Shown: positions 1 to 8,809 of the stretch, one piece after another | Layout: every line of letters starts with the position of its first letter | Numbering within the stretch: position 1 is the first letter of the stretch | Assembly (NCBI GenBank): GCA_002389265.1 | Contig: DGOD01000097.1 | Location: 1,054-11,343 of the forward strand | Direction: 5' to 3' | Length of the DNA stretch: 10,290 bases | Source of the DNA: Gammaproteobacteria bacterium UBA4475 | GTDB taxonomy: Bacteria > Pseudomonadota > Gammaproteobacteria > Pseudomonadales > Azotimanducaceae | Program-made: the position numbers and the translations under genes | Notes under the pieces: model-generated | The model's input: only the letters and a program-made list of their open reading frames with translations | The model's database searches: none | Told to the model about the DNA's origin: nothing

Positions 1-1
1 C

Positions 2-1939
2 AACGCCCAAAGTTGGGATCTGTGTCTGGCGAAGCAAGAGGTTAACGGACTCACCATCGCGGACCTTATCAGCCAGATCAAGAGCCTCGACAAGGACATC
101 CCCGTCATCATGCTTGCCGAAGATCGGGATCCCGCGACCATTACAGCTGGTTTGAAACTCGGCGCTCTTGATGTCGCGCTAGATGATGATGACGAACGTC
201 TCATGCTGATAATCGAACGCGAACTTGGCAACCTCGATAATCGTCGCGCCATGCGTTTAGCAGAAGTACAGTTACGAGAAACCGATCGGCGTAACCAGTT
301 GTTGCTGGATAGCTCCAATGCGGCTATCGCCTATGTTCATGAGGGTATGCATATCTACACCAACTCAGCCTATGGTGAACTGTTTGGCTACGAAGATCCT
401 GATGATTTCACAGGCATCCCGGTAATCGACCTAATCGCCGCGGAAGACCTAGAAAAATTCAAAACGTTCCTGCGGGACTTCGCCAGCAGCCAAGCTGAGG
501 CGGAAGAATTTACCTGCATTGCCAGCGATGATTCTCGCATTATCGCGAGCTTGTCGTTGTTGCCCGCCACCTATGATGGCGAGCCCTGCACCCAGATGAT
601 CTTTCGCGCCATGACCGACAGCAGTGAATTTGAGGATCGGATTAGAGCGATCTCGAGTCAGGACCCGTTGACAGGTCTATTCAATCGATCGTACTTTATT
701 GAGCAGCTGGACTTGGCGGTTGACCAAGCCCATAACGGCCAATCAGGTTACGTGTTACTCTACATCTGCCTCGACGACTTTACTCGAATCCGCATTGAGG
801 CCGGCATATCCCGCGCTGATCTTGTTCTCAGCGAGATTGCCCATTTGATCCGCGACAGTGTCGAATCACAACATATCATGGCGCGCTTCGGCGATGAGGA
901 ATTCACCCTGCTGTTCAAGGGCGCAGATAACGAAGCTGCTACAGCGCTGGCAGAAAACATCAGAGCATTGGTCGAAGGTCACGTCTCTGAAGCTTCAGAC
1001 AAGTCGTTCCAGATCACCACTAGTATTGGGTTGGCGATGGTTGGTGAAAACACACCTTCCGGCGAGGAAGTGATTGCCCGAGCGTACAGAGCGGCATCCG
1101 GGAGTGAACACGGCAATTCGGTAAACATTTTCAAGATTGAGCAGAGCGCGGTCGGTGCAGAGGGTAGAACGCTGACCCACGAGACCATTAAAAAACTGGT
1201 GGTCGATGCTATCGCGGGCGTTGGTTTTCGCTTGTTGTTTCAGCCAATTCTCAGTCTTCATGGGGAAGACGATGAGTTATTTGAGGTTTTGTTACGACTG
1301 CTTGATAAAGACGGTAATGAACTGCCGCCTGCCCAGTTTCTTGGCCCTGCTCAAGATGCCGGCTTACTTGAGAAACTCGACCGCTGGGTGATTTTGCAAT
1401 CCATTAAAACCCTTAGCGCAAAACGTACAGCGGGCAGCAAGACGCGCTTGTTTATCAATGTCACCCATGCGTCTATGGCGGACTCGTCGTTCTTACCCTG
1501 GATCACTGTCGCACTCCAGGCTGCTCGCCTGCCAAGCGACGCGCTTATTTTTCAGCTTGATGAAAAGCAGGCGACTTCATACATCAAGGATGCTGCTAAA
1601 TTTTCTAACGGTCTAGCTAAGCTTCACTTTAAGACGTCCATCAACCATTTCGGCTGCTCGCTCAACCCGTTCAATCTGCTAAAGCACCTCAACCCCGACT
1701 ATGTCAAACTCGATGGCTCTTTTGCACAACAGATTGAAGGTGACAAGGAAAAGCAGCAGGACCTGATTGACATGGTCAAGTCGCTGCAGTCCACTGGCGT
1801 TTTGACAGCGATTTCGGGCGTTGAAAGTCCTGCGGTTCTATCGACCTTATGGCAGGCTGGGGTCAATTTTATCCAGGGATACTATATCTCCATGCCCCTG
1901 GAAAACCTTGACTACGATTTTACTAACGAAGATCTCTAG
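2..1939 (+). CDS. fimX: FimX-like degenerate REC-PAS-GGDEF-EAL c-di-GMP effector (5' end outside window)
   Basis: The reading frame is open to the left edge, so the gene is partial: 645 residues are visible, against about 690 for P. aeruginosa FimX. Numbering from the first whole codon, residues 1-80 look like the second half of a receiver domain in which the phospho-acceptor site reads L-A-K instead of ending in Asp. A PAS domain (about 97-210) follows, then a GGDEF domain (about 218-380) that keeps DPLTGLFNR but has GDEEF (bases 890-904) in place of GGDEF. Last is an EAL domain (about 395-640) with EVL (1283-1291) in place of EAL and with the DDFG metal motif changed to NHFG. EVLLR, FGCSLNPFN, TLWQAG and IQGYY match FimX closely. 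By family knowledge, FimX binds c-di-GMP through its inactive EVL domain and promotes type IV pilus assembly and twitching. Both enzymatic domains here are probably inactive, making this a c-di-GMP receptor. The ATG at 110 lies inside the receiver domain and is not the start. The neighbouring serB supports the FimX assignment. Confidence 0.88.
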   Translation, partial: NAQSWDLCLAKQEVNGLTIADLISQIKSLDKDIPVIMLAEDRDPATITAGLKLGALDVALDDDDERLMLIIERELGNLDNRRAMRLAEVQLRETDRRNQLLLDSSNAAIAYVHEGMHIYTNSAYGELFGYEDPDDFTGIPVIDLIAAEDLEKFKTFLRDFASSQAEAEEFTCIASDDSRIIASLSLLPATYDGEPCTQMIFRAMTDSSEFEDRIRAISSQDPLTGLFNRSYFIEQLDLAVDQAHNGQSGYVLLYICLDDFTRIRIEAGISRADLVLSEIAHLIRDSVESQHIMARFGDEEFTLLFKGADNEAATALAENIRALVEGHVSEASDKSFQITTSIGLAMVGENTPSGEEVIARAYRAASGSEHGNSVNIFKIEQSAVGAEGRTLTHETIKKLVVDAIAGVGFRLLFQPILSLHGEDDELFEVLLRLLDKDGNELPPAQFLGPAQDAGLLEKLDRWVILQSIKTLSAKRTAGSKTRLFINVTHASMADSSFLPWITVALQAARLPSDALIFQLDEKQATSYIKDAAKFSNGLAKLHFKTSINHFGCSLNPFNLLKHLNPDYVKLDGSFAQQIEGDKEKQQDLIDMVKSLQSTGVLTAISGVESPAVLSTLWQAGVNFIQGYYISMPLENLDYDFTNEDL

Positions 1940-1976
1940 CTTGAATTAAGAGCTTGAATCAAGAGCTTGAGTTAAT
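1938..1976. repeat. Three tandem 13-bp repeats at the fimX stop codon
   Basis: Three head-to-tail 13-bp units read AGCTTGAATTAAG (1938-1950), AGCTTGAATCAAG (1951-1963) and AGCTTGAGTTAAT (1964-1976). The second and third each differ slightly from the first. A looser fourth copy, GGCTTG...GTTAAT, may follow at 1977-1992. The first unit begins inside the TAG stop codon of the fimX-like gene. The middle unit contains a small palindrome (CTTGA-A-TCAAG). No U-run follows, so it is not a standard intrinsic terminator. The array lies between two convergent genes. Confidence 0.8.
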
Positions 1977-2044
1977 GGCTTGGCTCGTTAATTCAGCTAC
2001 TAATATCCACGACCGACAGCCTCTTTGTTGCTTAATGACACAGA
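1940..2044. other. Convergent spacer between fimX-like gene and serB
   Basis: This 105-bp stretch lies between the stop codons of two genes that face each other. Besides the 13-bp repeats at its left end I see no strong GC-rich hairpin followed by a T-run on either strand, so the way transcription ends for either gene is not evident. No short coding sequence is supported. Confidence 0.6.
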
Positions 2045-3304
2045 CTAGCTTGTTCGACCTGAGTCTCGATCGCGAATACCCATCAAATACAAAATGCTAT
2101 CCAAGCCTAAATGCGAGATCGCTTGCTCTGCATTTTTTTTGACAATCGGCTTGGCATGAAACGCGATCCCCAAGCCAGCAACAGCCAACATCGCCAAGTC
2201 GTTCGCACCATCGCCGACAGCAATGACCTGGTCCAACACAATGTTTTCCTGCTTCGCCAACATTTTTAATAGCAGCGCCTTACGCTCAGCATCAACTATC
2301 GGCTCGATGACCTGGCCCGTCAGTTTTCCGTTAACAATCTCTAATTCATTGGCGTACACATAATCGACACCGAATCGGGCCTGCAACACTTCACCAAAAT
2401 AGGTAAATCCACCAGAAAGAATCGCGGTCTTGTAACCCAACTGCTTTAGAACCGCAAACAAATGTTCAACCCCCTCCATCAAAGGCAGGTTATCCGCAAC
2501 CTGCTTCAGACTCGACTCCGGTAGACCTTCGAGTAAAGCCACCCGTTGCCGCAGACTCGTCTTAAAATCCAACTCGCCGAGCATGGCACGCTCTGTGACT
2601 GCGCTGACTTCGTCCCCGACGCCCTTAAGCCGCGCTAATTCGTCTATGACCTCAGTGGAAATAAGTGTTGAGTCCATATCAAAACAAACCAGTCGCCGAT
2701 TACGTCGAAACAAGCCGTCTTCCTGTACCGCTATATCAATATCAAGCTCACTACAGACATTCATTAACTGAGCCCGAAATGCAGCGTTATCACGCAGCTC
2801 ACCTTTCAGTGAAAACTCCACACAGGCTTTGGTCTTCGCTTCCGGGCGCATGAGAGGGACCCTGCCGGAAAGCCGAACAATATTGTCTATATTAAGGTCG
2901 TTGTCAGCAATGACTCTCGCGACTTTGGCGATATGGGTCGCCTTAATTCGCCGAGCAAGCAGTGTCAGAATGAACCGGGATCGGCCCTGCAGCCCAACCC
3001 AGTCGTCGTAGCTGGCTTCGTCTACGGCCGAAAACTTAATATTAACGCCCAAGGCATGGGCCTTGAACAACACTTCTTTGAGAACCGGCTCTGAGTGACC
3101 GGGTATGTTAATAAGAATCCCTAAGGACAGATGATTGTGAATCACCGCCTGCCCGATATCGAGAATATCAATATCGAACTCCGCCAGAAGCTCATTAATA
3201 GCGGCTGTAAGTCCGGGTTTGTCCTCACCGGAAATGTTGATGAGCACGAGCTCTGTCACATTAATATCCATGGCTGTTAAATCGCGAGCATTATCCTTCG
3301 TCAT
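2045..3304 (-). CDS. serB: Phosphoserine phosphatase SerB with two N-terminal ACT domains
   Basis: SerB catalyses the last step of L-serine biosynthesis, hydrolysing O-phospho-L-serine to serine and phosphate in the cytoplasm. The 419-residue product has two ACT-type regulatory domains (about 18-88, with SGEDKPGLTAA and LDIGQAVIH, and about 108-195), then a HAD phosphatase domain (about 205-410). All four HAD motifs are present: nucleophile Asp209 in DMDST (209-213), Ser297 in LSGGF, Lys342, and GDGANDL (364-370). The length fits the long Pseudomonas-type SerB rather than the shorter (about 320 residues) E. coli form. ACT domains suggest amino-acid feedback control, which is inferred. The ATG at 3304 has no clear ribosome binding site. 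ATG at 3271 (residue 12) or GTG at 3259 (residue 16) would give an N-terminus closer to known SerB proteins, so the start is uncertain by up to 15 codons. It is divergent from the AhpA-like gene, as serB and ytjB are in E. coli. Confidence 0.95.
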   Translation of the reverse strand: MTKDNARDLTAMDINVTELVLINISGEDKPGLTAAINELLAEFDIDILDIGQAVIHNHLSLGILINIPGHSEPVLKEVLFKAHALGVNIKFSAVDEASYDDWVGLQGRSRFILTLLARRIKATHIAKVARVIADNDLNIDNIVRLSGRVPLMRPEAKTKACVEFSLKGELRDNAAFRAQLMNVCSELDIDIAVQEDGLFRRNRRLVCFDMDSTLISTEVIDELARLKGVGDEVSAVTERAMLGELDFKTSLRQRVALLEGLPESSLKQVADNLPLMEGVEHLFAVLKQLGYKTAILSGGFTYFGEVLQARFGVDYVYANELEIVNGKLTGQVIEPIVDAERKALLLKMLAKQENIVLDQVIAVGDGANDLAMLAVAGLGIAFHAKPIVKKNAEQAISHLGLDSILYLMGIRDRDSGRTS

Positions 3305-3389
3305 TCAATGAAATACAAAACAAAGCGAATTCTCAGGTCTGCGATTCAGCTATACTCAACCTGTTTCGCTTCACGACTACCGGGGTTCT
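3305..3389. promoter_or_regulatory. Divergent promoter region of serB and the AhpA-like gene
   Basis: These 85 bp must hold the 5' signals of both divergent genes. On the plus strand TATACT at 3351-3356 is a good -10 match and would start a transcript near 3363, about 27 bases before the ATG at 3390. Its -35 box is poor: TTCTCA at 3330-3335 with a 15-bp spacer is the best I find. For serB on the minus strand I find only weak candidates. GGGG at 3382-3385 could serve as a ribosome binding site for the plus-strand gene. Assignment is by eye only. Confidence 0.4.
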
Positions 3390-4514
3390 ATGTATCGACG
3401 AAAATTAAGAACCATTTTTTTGGTCCTGGTGCCTATATTCATCAGCGGCCTCGCGTCCGTGTTATTTAGCTATAATCACGTCAATGTCGAACTGAATCAG
3501 AAGGGCCAGCACTTCGGTAACGCTATTGCCGAACAGCTCTCACTGTCGGTCACGGACTACCTCGTTAACGAAGACATTCTCAGCCTTAATGTCGTTCTCA
3601 ACGATTTGGTTGCAGGCGGCACTTTCGACTTTGCATCGATCTATAGCGCCGATAATCGCCTGCTCGCTCAGGCTGGTAAACGCGCCAGCGGCATGGATAA
3701 AGCGCACATATTTACTCGCGATATCACCTGGCAAAGCGCCAGCGTGGGCCACCTGCAGATCAGCCTGAGTAGCCAGGCTGTTACGGAACCTGTGTTAGCA
3801 ACCCTGCTACTGATTCTTGCGATCCACCTTCTTATCGCCACCATCACTGGATTTTTGGTCTGGCAGTATGCGGACCTGCTATACCTGTGGATAGCACTTC
3901 CCGGCCGGCCCGTGGTCACGGCAACCTCCACGACCCAGGCAGACAACTTAGAGGCGCTTGAAGCCGAACAAAGGGCTGACCAACCGATAGATTCGGCCGG
4001 AACGCTCGACACCGTTGTCATGGTCTTCAAGCTCAGACCAGCCCGCCTATTGCCTGACTACCTAACCCGTATTCAACGGGCATTGTTACTCTATCATGGC
4101 GAAATGACGCGACCAGATGGTGAAACAATCCTGGTTTATTTTACCGGCGGCGACCCGATCTTTCGAGCCATCTGCAGCGGTCTGTTATTGCTTGAGATCT
4201 TCCACCTGAGCGACACACCGATCAGCATCAAGCTTGGCCTGCAGGTAGCGACAGGCGCTTCATCAGGAGTCTCAAGTGACCCGCAAGCCCTGGCCAATGC
4301 TCGCAAGCACGCGAGCTACCTGGCCGCCAATGCAGATAATTGTCTGCTCACCAGCCAACAGATGCTTGAGCTGATGATCGATCCGGGTCGTTTTGTTATC
4401 AGCCCATTTCACAGTTCTCTGACCCCGGCCGGCCTCGTATTCAAGGTAGAAGCGCTGGCGCTACCACACCAGAGTCTCATCCAAAACCAGGCCAAGCAAT
4501 TACTGGAACAGTAG
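3390..4514 (+). CDS. AhpA/Smp-like inner-membrane protein fused to a degenerate class III cyclase-like domain
   Basis: This 374-residue protein has a basic N-terminus (MYRRKLR), one membrane helix (about 8-28), a periplasmic region (about 29-133), a second membrane helix (about 135-157) and a cytoplasmic tail. The first 170 residues share layout and locus with the AhpA/Smp (YtjB) family, which lies divergent to serB in E. coli; that protein is only about 214 residues. The extra tail (about 207-357) follows the order of elements in adenylate/guanylate cyclase domains: TVVMVFKL, YHGEM..PDGETILVYF, SIKLGLQVATG, then a helix and CLLTSQQMLEL. The two metal-binding Asp positions appear as Lys214 (in FKL) and Glu245 (in DGE), and the NLAAR-like motif is lost, so catalysis is unlikely. 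Two features are read directly: the membrane helices and the length. Homology to AhpA is likely; the pseudocyclase reading is inference by pattern. Function is unknown; a signal-sensing membrane role is possible. Confidence 0.75.
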   Translation: MYRRKLRTIFLVLVPIFISGLASVLFSYNHVNVELNQKGQHFGNAIAEQLSLSVTDYLVNEDILSLNVVLNDLVAGGTFDFASIYSADNRLLAQAGKRASGMDKAHIFTRDITWQSASVGHLQISLSSQAVTEPVLATLLLILAIHLLIATITGFLVWQYADLLYLWIALPGRPVVTATSTTQADNLEALEAEQRADQPIDSAGTLDTVVMVFKLRPARLLPDYLTRIQRALLLYHGEMTRPDGETILVYFTGGDPIFRAICSGLLLLEIFHLSDTPISIKLGLQVATGASSGVSSDPQALANARKHASYLAANADNCLLTSQQMLELMIDPGRFVISPFHSSLTPAGLVFKVEALALPHQSLIQNQAKQLLEQ

Positions 4515-4534
4515 CTGTGGTGTCGCAGCGGTAA

Positions 4535-6787
4535 TCAGCTCGTCTTCAGGAGCGCGACGCTATCCACCTTCTGAAATCCTCTTGGCAGCTTCAGGCCGCG
4601 GCGGGCGCGTTCACCGCGGTAGTGTTCCAGGTCAGCGAATTTAAGATTGATATGACGCTTACCCGAGTGCACAACCAACGTATCGTTTGCGGTTAAAACT
4701 AACAAATGGGCCATGAACTCCAGTCGATCGGCAAGGAGGGGCTTGGGAATATTCATGATTTTTACGCCTTTGCCCTTCGCTAACACCGGCAACTCACTGA
4801 TGGGGAATATCAGTAGACGGCCCTCGTTACTGACCGCTGCCACGTAGTCTTCCTCGAGATTCGACACCAGCCGAGGCTGCAGGACAATCCCGCTAGCCGG
4901 CACGCTGATCACCGATTTTCCTGCCTTGTTCTTACTTTGCAGATCACCAAGACTGGCGACGAAGCCATAGCCTGCATCACTGGCCAGCAGATATTGTTGT
5001 TTTTGGTCGCCGGTAATAACTCCGGTGAAGTATGCCCCGGAAGGTGGGTTTGTGCGGCCGCTTAAGGGCTCGCCCTGGCCGCGAGCCGAGGGCAACGTAT
5101 GGGCCGCCAACGTGTAGGCTCGGCCTGTCGAATCAAGAAAAACCACATCTTGGTTGGAGCGTCCCAGGACAGCCTGGAAAAAGTTATCACCGGATCGATA
5201 GCTTAATTCCTGAGGATCAATTTCATGACCTCGTGCAGCGCGAACCCAGCCTTTTTCGGAAAGCACGATGGTCACAGGCTCCGTTGACAGCAAATCTTTT
5301 TCGTTGAAAGCCAGGGCTTCCGTTCGACTAACGATGGGGGACTGGCGGTCATCCCCAAACTCCTTGGCATCTCTCAGCAACTCCTGCTTCACCAGAGTCT
5401 TCATTCTCGCTGTCGAACCCAGGGTTTTTTCGATATCCCGGCGCTCGATACTCAGCGCGTCTTGCTCACCTTGAATCTTCACTTCCTCAAGTCGTGCCAA
5501 TTGCCGCAGGCGCAGATCCAATATGGCGTCTGCCTGGATTTCAGATAGCCCATAAGCGGCTATCAACGCCTGTCTCGGCTTATCTTCTGTGCGGATAATG
5601 CGAATCACTTCGTCGATATTCAGATAAGCGATCATCAAGCCGTCCAGAATATGCAGACGCGCCAGGATCTTCTCCAGCCGGTAATTCAGTCTACGCACCA
5701 CCGTATCCGTACGGAACGTCAGCCATTCGGATAACAGCACGTTCAAGGGCTTAACTCGGGGCCTACCGTCCAGGCCGATCATGTTGAAATTTATCCGGTG
5801 AGTGCGCTCCAAGTCCGTGGTGGCAAATAGGTGCGCCATCAAGGCTTCAACATCGATCCGGTTGGAGCGGGGAACGATGACAATGCGGGTCGGGTTCTCG
5901 TGATCAGACTCATCCCGCAGATCCACGACCATGGGTAATTTCTTAGCCTGCATCTGGGCCGCTATCTGTTCCAGAATTTTGGTCCCGGACACCTGAAATG
6001 GGATCGCGGTGATGACAATGTCGCTATCCTCAATCTCATAGACAGCACGTGTACGAACTGCGCCTCGGCCAGTCTCATAGATCTGACGAATATCCGCGGC
6101 ACTGGAAATAATTTCTGCATTGGTCGGAAAATCTGGCCCCTGAATATGCTCCATCAGATCCAAGACCGAAGCTTTGGGCTGATCTAACAGGCGGATACAA
6201 GCACTAACCACTTCGTTGACATTATGTGGCGGAATATCGGTCGCCATCCCCACCGCAATGCCACTGCCACCATTCAGCAATATATTTGGCAGACGGGCAG
6301 GCAACAGCACGGGCTCTTCCATAGTGCCATCAAAGTTGGGAACGAATTCCACAGTCCCTTGACCCAGTTCCTCCAGCAGTACAGAGGCATACTTAGTTAA
6401 ACGTGACTCTGTGTAACGCATGGCCGCAAATGACTTGGGGTCGTCGGGAGAGCCCCAGTTGCCCTGACCATCTACCAACGGATACCGATAAGAAAATCGC
6501 TGAGCCATCAAAACCATGGCCTCGTAGCTGGCACTGTCGCCGTGGGGATGGTATTTCCCGATCACGTCGCCGACGGTCCGGGCTGACTTCATAAACTTGG
6601 CATCAGCGCTAAGGCGCAACTCCGACATAGCATAGACGATTCGCCGCTGCACTGGCTTAAGACCATCGCCTATATGCGGCAGAGCCCGATCGTTGATGAC
6701 ATACATGGCATAGTTTAAATAGGCGTCTTCGGTAAACTCCGTTAAGGAAATCGTTTCCGTGTTCGCCGATTGATTTGGTTCGGTCAT
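4535..6787 (-). CDS. parC: DNA topoisomerase IV subunit A
   Basis: ParC is the DNA-cutting and rejoining subunit of topoisomerase IV, which unlinks daughter chromosomes and removes positive supercoils as a ParC2ParE2 tetramer. The 750-residue length equals the family's (E. coli 752). The winged-helix cutting domain contains [15 protein letters not shown] (78-92) and catalytic Tyr125 in [10 protein letters not shown]. The tower and coiled-coil region follows ([12 protein letters not shown]), and a C-terminal beta-pinwheel domain runs from about 500. Lack of a GyrA-box-rich tail and adjacency to parE separate it from GyrA. Ser85 and Glu89, equivalent to E. coli Ser80 and Glu84, are the quinolone-susceptible residues. 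The start ATG at 6787 has a modest upstream GAAGAGA (6791-6797) as ribosome binding site, and the N-terminus aligns with known ParC. It lies 31 bp after parE, so cotranscription is likely. It ends 20 bp from the convergent AhpA-like gene. Confidence 0.97.
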   Translation of the reverse strand: MTEPNQSANTETISLTEFTEDAYLNYAMYVINDRALPHIGDGLKPVQRRIVYAMSELRLSADAKFMKSARTVGDVIGKYHPHGDSASYEAMVLMAQRFSYRYPLVDGQGNWGSPDDPKSFAAMRYTESRLTKYASVLLEELGQGTVEFVPNFDGTMEEPVLLPARLPNILLNGGSGIAVGMATDIPPHNVNEVVSACIRLLDQPKASVLDLMEHIQGPDFPTNAEIISSAADIRQIYETGRGAVRTRAVYEIEDSDIVITAIPFQVSGTKILEQIAAQMQAKKLPMVVDLRDESDHENPTRIVIVPRSNRIDVEALMAHLFATTDLERTHRINFNMIGLDGRPRVKPLNVLLSEWLTFRTDTVVRRLNYRLEKILARLHILDGLMIAYLNIDEVIRIIRTEDKPRQALIAAYGLSEIQADAILDLRLRQLARLEEVKIQGEQDALSIERRDIEKTLGSTARMKTLVKQELLRDAKEFGDDRQSPIVSRTEALAFNEKDLLSTEPVTIVLSEKGWVRAARGHEIDPQELSYRSGDNFFQAVLGRSNQDVVFLDSTGRAYTLAAHTLPSARGQGEPLSGRTNPPSGAYFTGVITGDQKQQYLLASDAGYGFVASLGDLQSKNKAGKSVISVPASGIVLQPRLVSNLEEDYVAAVSNEGRLLIFPISELPVLAKGKGVKIMNIPKPLLADRLEFMAHLLVLTANDTLVVHSGKRHINLKFADLEHYRGERARRGLKLPRGFQKVDSVALLKTS

Positions 6788-6818
6788 GAATCTCTTCGCT
6801 TTGTAGTTGATCTAACGG

Positions 6819-8723
6819 TTATAGCAATTCGGCTAGGTCGCCCTTACTCTCCAGCCAGATTTTTCTGTCTGGCGCGCGCTTTTTCGACAACAACATATCC
6901 AGCGTATCATGCACCAGACTGCCGGAATCCATGGTGAGTTGCACCAGACGGCGCGTGGCTTCGGCCATGGCTGTTTCACGTAACTGCAAGGGGTTCATTT
7001 CACCGAGACCTTTGAAGCGCTGGACGCTGACCTTGCCCTTCTTTTTCTCAGCGGCCACCAGATCCAGGATACCGCGACGCTCAGCTTCATCCAGGGCATA
7101 AAACACTTCCTTGCCAACATCGATCCGATACAAGGGCGGCATCGCAACATAAACATGACCCGCACTCACCAGAGCCGGATAATGTTTAACGAACAGCGCT
7201 ATCAGCAGGCTTGCAATGTGCAGACCATCAGAGTCCGCATCCGCCAGAATGCACACCTTGCCGTAACGCAAATTGGCCAAGTTCTCTTCGCCGGGATCAA
7301 TACCCAGGGCGACGGAGATATCATGAACTTCCTGGGAGGCCAAAATTTCACTAGAGTCCACTTCCCAGGTATTCAAGATCTTGCCACGCAGCGGCATAAT
7401 CGCCTGGGTGACTCTGTCTCGGGCCTGTTTCGCTGAGCCGCCGGCTGAATCTCCTTCAACCAGAAACAGCTCACCTTGCATGGCATCCTGACAGGAACAA
7501 TCTGCCAGCTTGCCGGGTAACGCTGGACCCGCTGTGACTTTCTTACGCACGACTTTTTTACCGGCACGTAATCGGGCTTGGGCATTGCTGATGGCCAGCT
7601 CAGCTAAAGCCTCTGCATCCGTCGTGTGCTGATTGAGCCAAAGGCTGAAGCTGTCTTTGACGACGCCTGAGATAAACGTCGCTGCCTGGCGAGAGTTCAA
7701 GCGCTCCTTGGTCTGGCCAGAGAATTGTGGATCCAGCAGTTTCGCCGATAAGACATAACTGCAACGATCCCAAATATCATCAGCAGAAATCTTCACGCCA
7801 CGGGGCACTAAATTTCGAAATTCACAAAATTCTCGTAGAGCCTCTAGCAAACCACCACGCAGGCCGCTGACATGAGTACCGCCCTGGGTTGTCGGAATAA
7901 GATTAACGTAGCTTTCCGTGATGAGGTCACCACCTTCTGGCAACCACTGTACGGCCCAGTCCACAGCTTCCTCTTTGCCCGCTATCGAACCCATAAAAGG
8001 CTCTGCAGGTAACACCTCAAAACCCGTCAATTCATCGACAAGATAGTCTTTCAAGCCAGCTTCATAAAACCACTCGTACTGCCTTTCGTCTGGGTTGGAG
8101 TTAGTCTCATCAGTAAAAAATACGCGCAAACCAGGACACAACACAGCCTTGGCGCGCAACAAGTGTTTCATGCGGCTAACCGAGAACTTGGGTGAATCGA
8201 AGTACTGTGGGTTCGGACGAAAGGATACCAGCGTGCCGGTATTACGTTTGCCAACCTCTTCCTTAACCTCAAGATTCGACGCCTTGATGCCATCCTTGAA
8301 CGACATATGATGGAGCTTGCCATCACGTTTGATATAGACGTCAAAGGTCTCAGACAGGGCATTGACCACAGAAATTCCAACGCCGTGCAAGCCGCCTGAA
8401 AATTTGTAATTATCGCTGTTGAATTTCGCCCCGGAATGGAGCCGGGTCAAAATCAGCTCGACCCCTGGGAGCTTTTCTTTTTTATGCAGGTCAACCGGCA
8501 TACCGCGACCATTGTCAGCCACCGACATGGATCCATCTTTACCCAGAATGACTCGGATTTCGCTGGCGTAACCTTCCAGCGCCTCATCAACGCTGTTGTC
8601 GATGACTTCCTGCGCCAGATGATTGGGCCTGGTGGTGTCCGTGTACATGCCCGGGCGCTTCTTGACGGGGTCAAGGCCTTCCAAGACCTCAATAGAGTCT
8701 GCGCTATAATTCTTAGTGACCAT
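6819..8723 (-). CDS. parE: DNA topoisomerase IV subunit B (ATPase)
   Basis: ParE is the ATPase subunit that drives strand passage by topoisomerase IV. The 634-residue product matches the usual length (about 630). The GHKL ATPase domain shows QEVIDNSVDEAL (38-49, catalytic Glu39 and Mg-binding Asn43), DNGRGMP (70-76) and the lid motif GGLHGVGISVVNALS (110-124). The transducer domain carries the switch lysine Lys339 in QTKERLNS. The TOPRIM domain has FLVEGDSAGGSA (Glu423) and ILADADSDG (Asp495, Asp497, Asp499). PLRGKILNTWEV (444-455) and ILASQEVHD match ParE rather than GyrB, and the GyrB insertion of enterobacteria is absent. The start ATG at 8723 is supported by AGGA five bases upstream (8728-8731) and by alignment of the N-terminus. 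parE is the first gene of a parE-parC unit. A 259-bp non-coding leader with a promoter candidate lies upstream. Confidence 0.97.
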   Translation of the reverse strand: MVTKNYSADSIEVLEGLDPVKKRPGMYTDTTRPNHLAQEVIDNSVDEALEGYASEIRVILGKDGSMSVADNGRGMPVDLHKKEKLPGVELILTRLHSGAKFNSDNYKFSGGLHGVGISVVNALSETFDVYIKRDGKLHHMSFKDGIKASNLEVKEEVGKRNTGTLVSFRPNPQYFDSPKFSVSRMKHLLRAKAVLCPGLRVFFTDETNSNPDERQYEWFYEAGLKDYLVDELTGFEVLPAEPFMGSIAGKEEAVDWAVQWLPEGGDLITESYVNLIPTTQGGTHVSGLRGGLLEALREFCEFRNLVPRGVKISADDIWDRCSYVLSAKLLDPQFSGQTKERLNSRQAATFISGVVKDSFSLWLNQHTTDAEALAELAISNAQARLRAGKKVVRKKVTAGPALPGKLADCSCQDAMQGELFLVEGDSAGGSAKQARDRVTQAIMPLRGKILNTWEVDSSEILASQEVHDISVALGIDPGEENLANLRYGKVCILADADSDGLHIASLLIALFVKHYPALVSAGHVYVAMPPLYRIDVGKEVFYALDEAERRGILDLVAAEKKKGKVSVQRFKGLGEMNPLQLRETAMAEATRRLVQLTMDSGSLVHDTLDMLLSKKRAPDRKIWLESKGDLAELL

Positions 8724-8734
8724 AGTGTCCTGTT
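8724..8734 (-). promoter_or_regulatory. Ribosome binding site of parE
   Basis: On the minus strand AACAGGACACT precedes the ATG at 8723. AGGA (8731-8728) lies four bases before the start codon and supports this start. Confidence 0.6.
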
Positions 8735-8787
8735 AACATCGATAGGTGGTATCCGGATTCAGTTGTTGTCGGTGTTGGGCGCCCTCA

Positions 8788-8809
8788 CCTACCGCTTTTC
8801 AGCAGTAAG
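8788..8809 (-). other. Hairpin in the parE leader
   Basis: On the minus strand CTTACTGC and GCGGTAGG pair over 8 bp, with two G-U pairs, around a six-base loop TGAAAA. No T-run follows, so it is not an intrinsic terminator. It would lie in the 5' untranslated part of a parE transcript begun at the 8937-8942 promoter, some 65 bases before the start codon. A role in mRNA stability or control is only a possibility. Confidence 0.35.

Noticed and set aside
3668..4030. Minus-strand 120-codon frame opposite the AhpA-like gene
   Set aside because: It is a shadow of the membrane-protein gene, with a biased Ser/Ala/Arg composition and no start signal.
4511..4535. Possible hairpin (GCTG/CAGC) between the convergent AhpA-like gene and parC
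   Set aside because: The stem is only four to five base pairs and no T-run follows on either strand, so a terminator call is not supported.
8705..8710. Plus-strand TATAAT near the parE start
   Set aside because: It lies inside parE coding sequence, points toward no plus-strand gene, and has no -35 partner.
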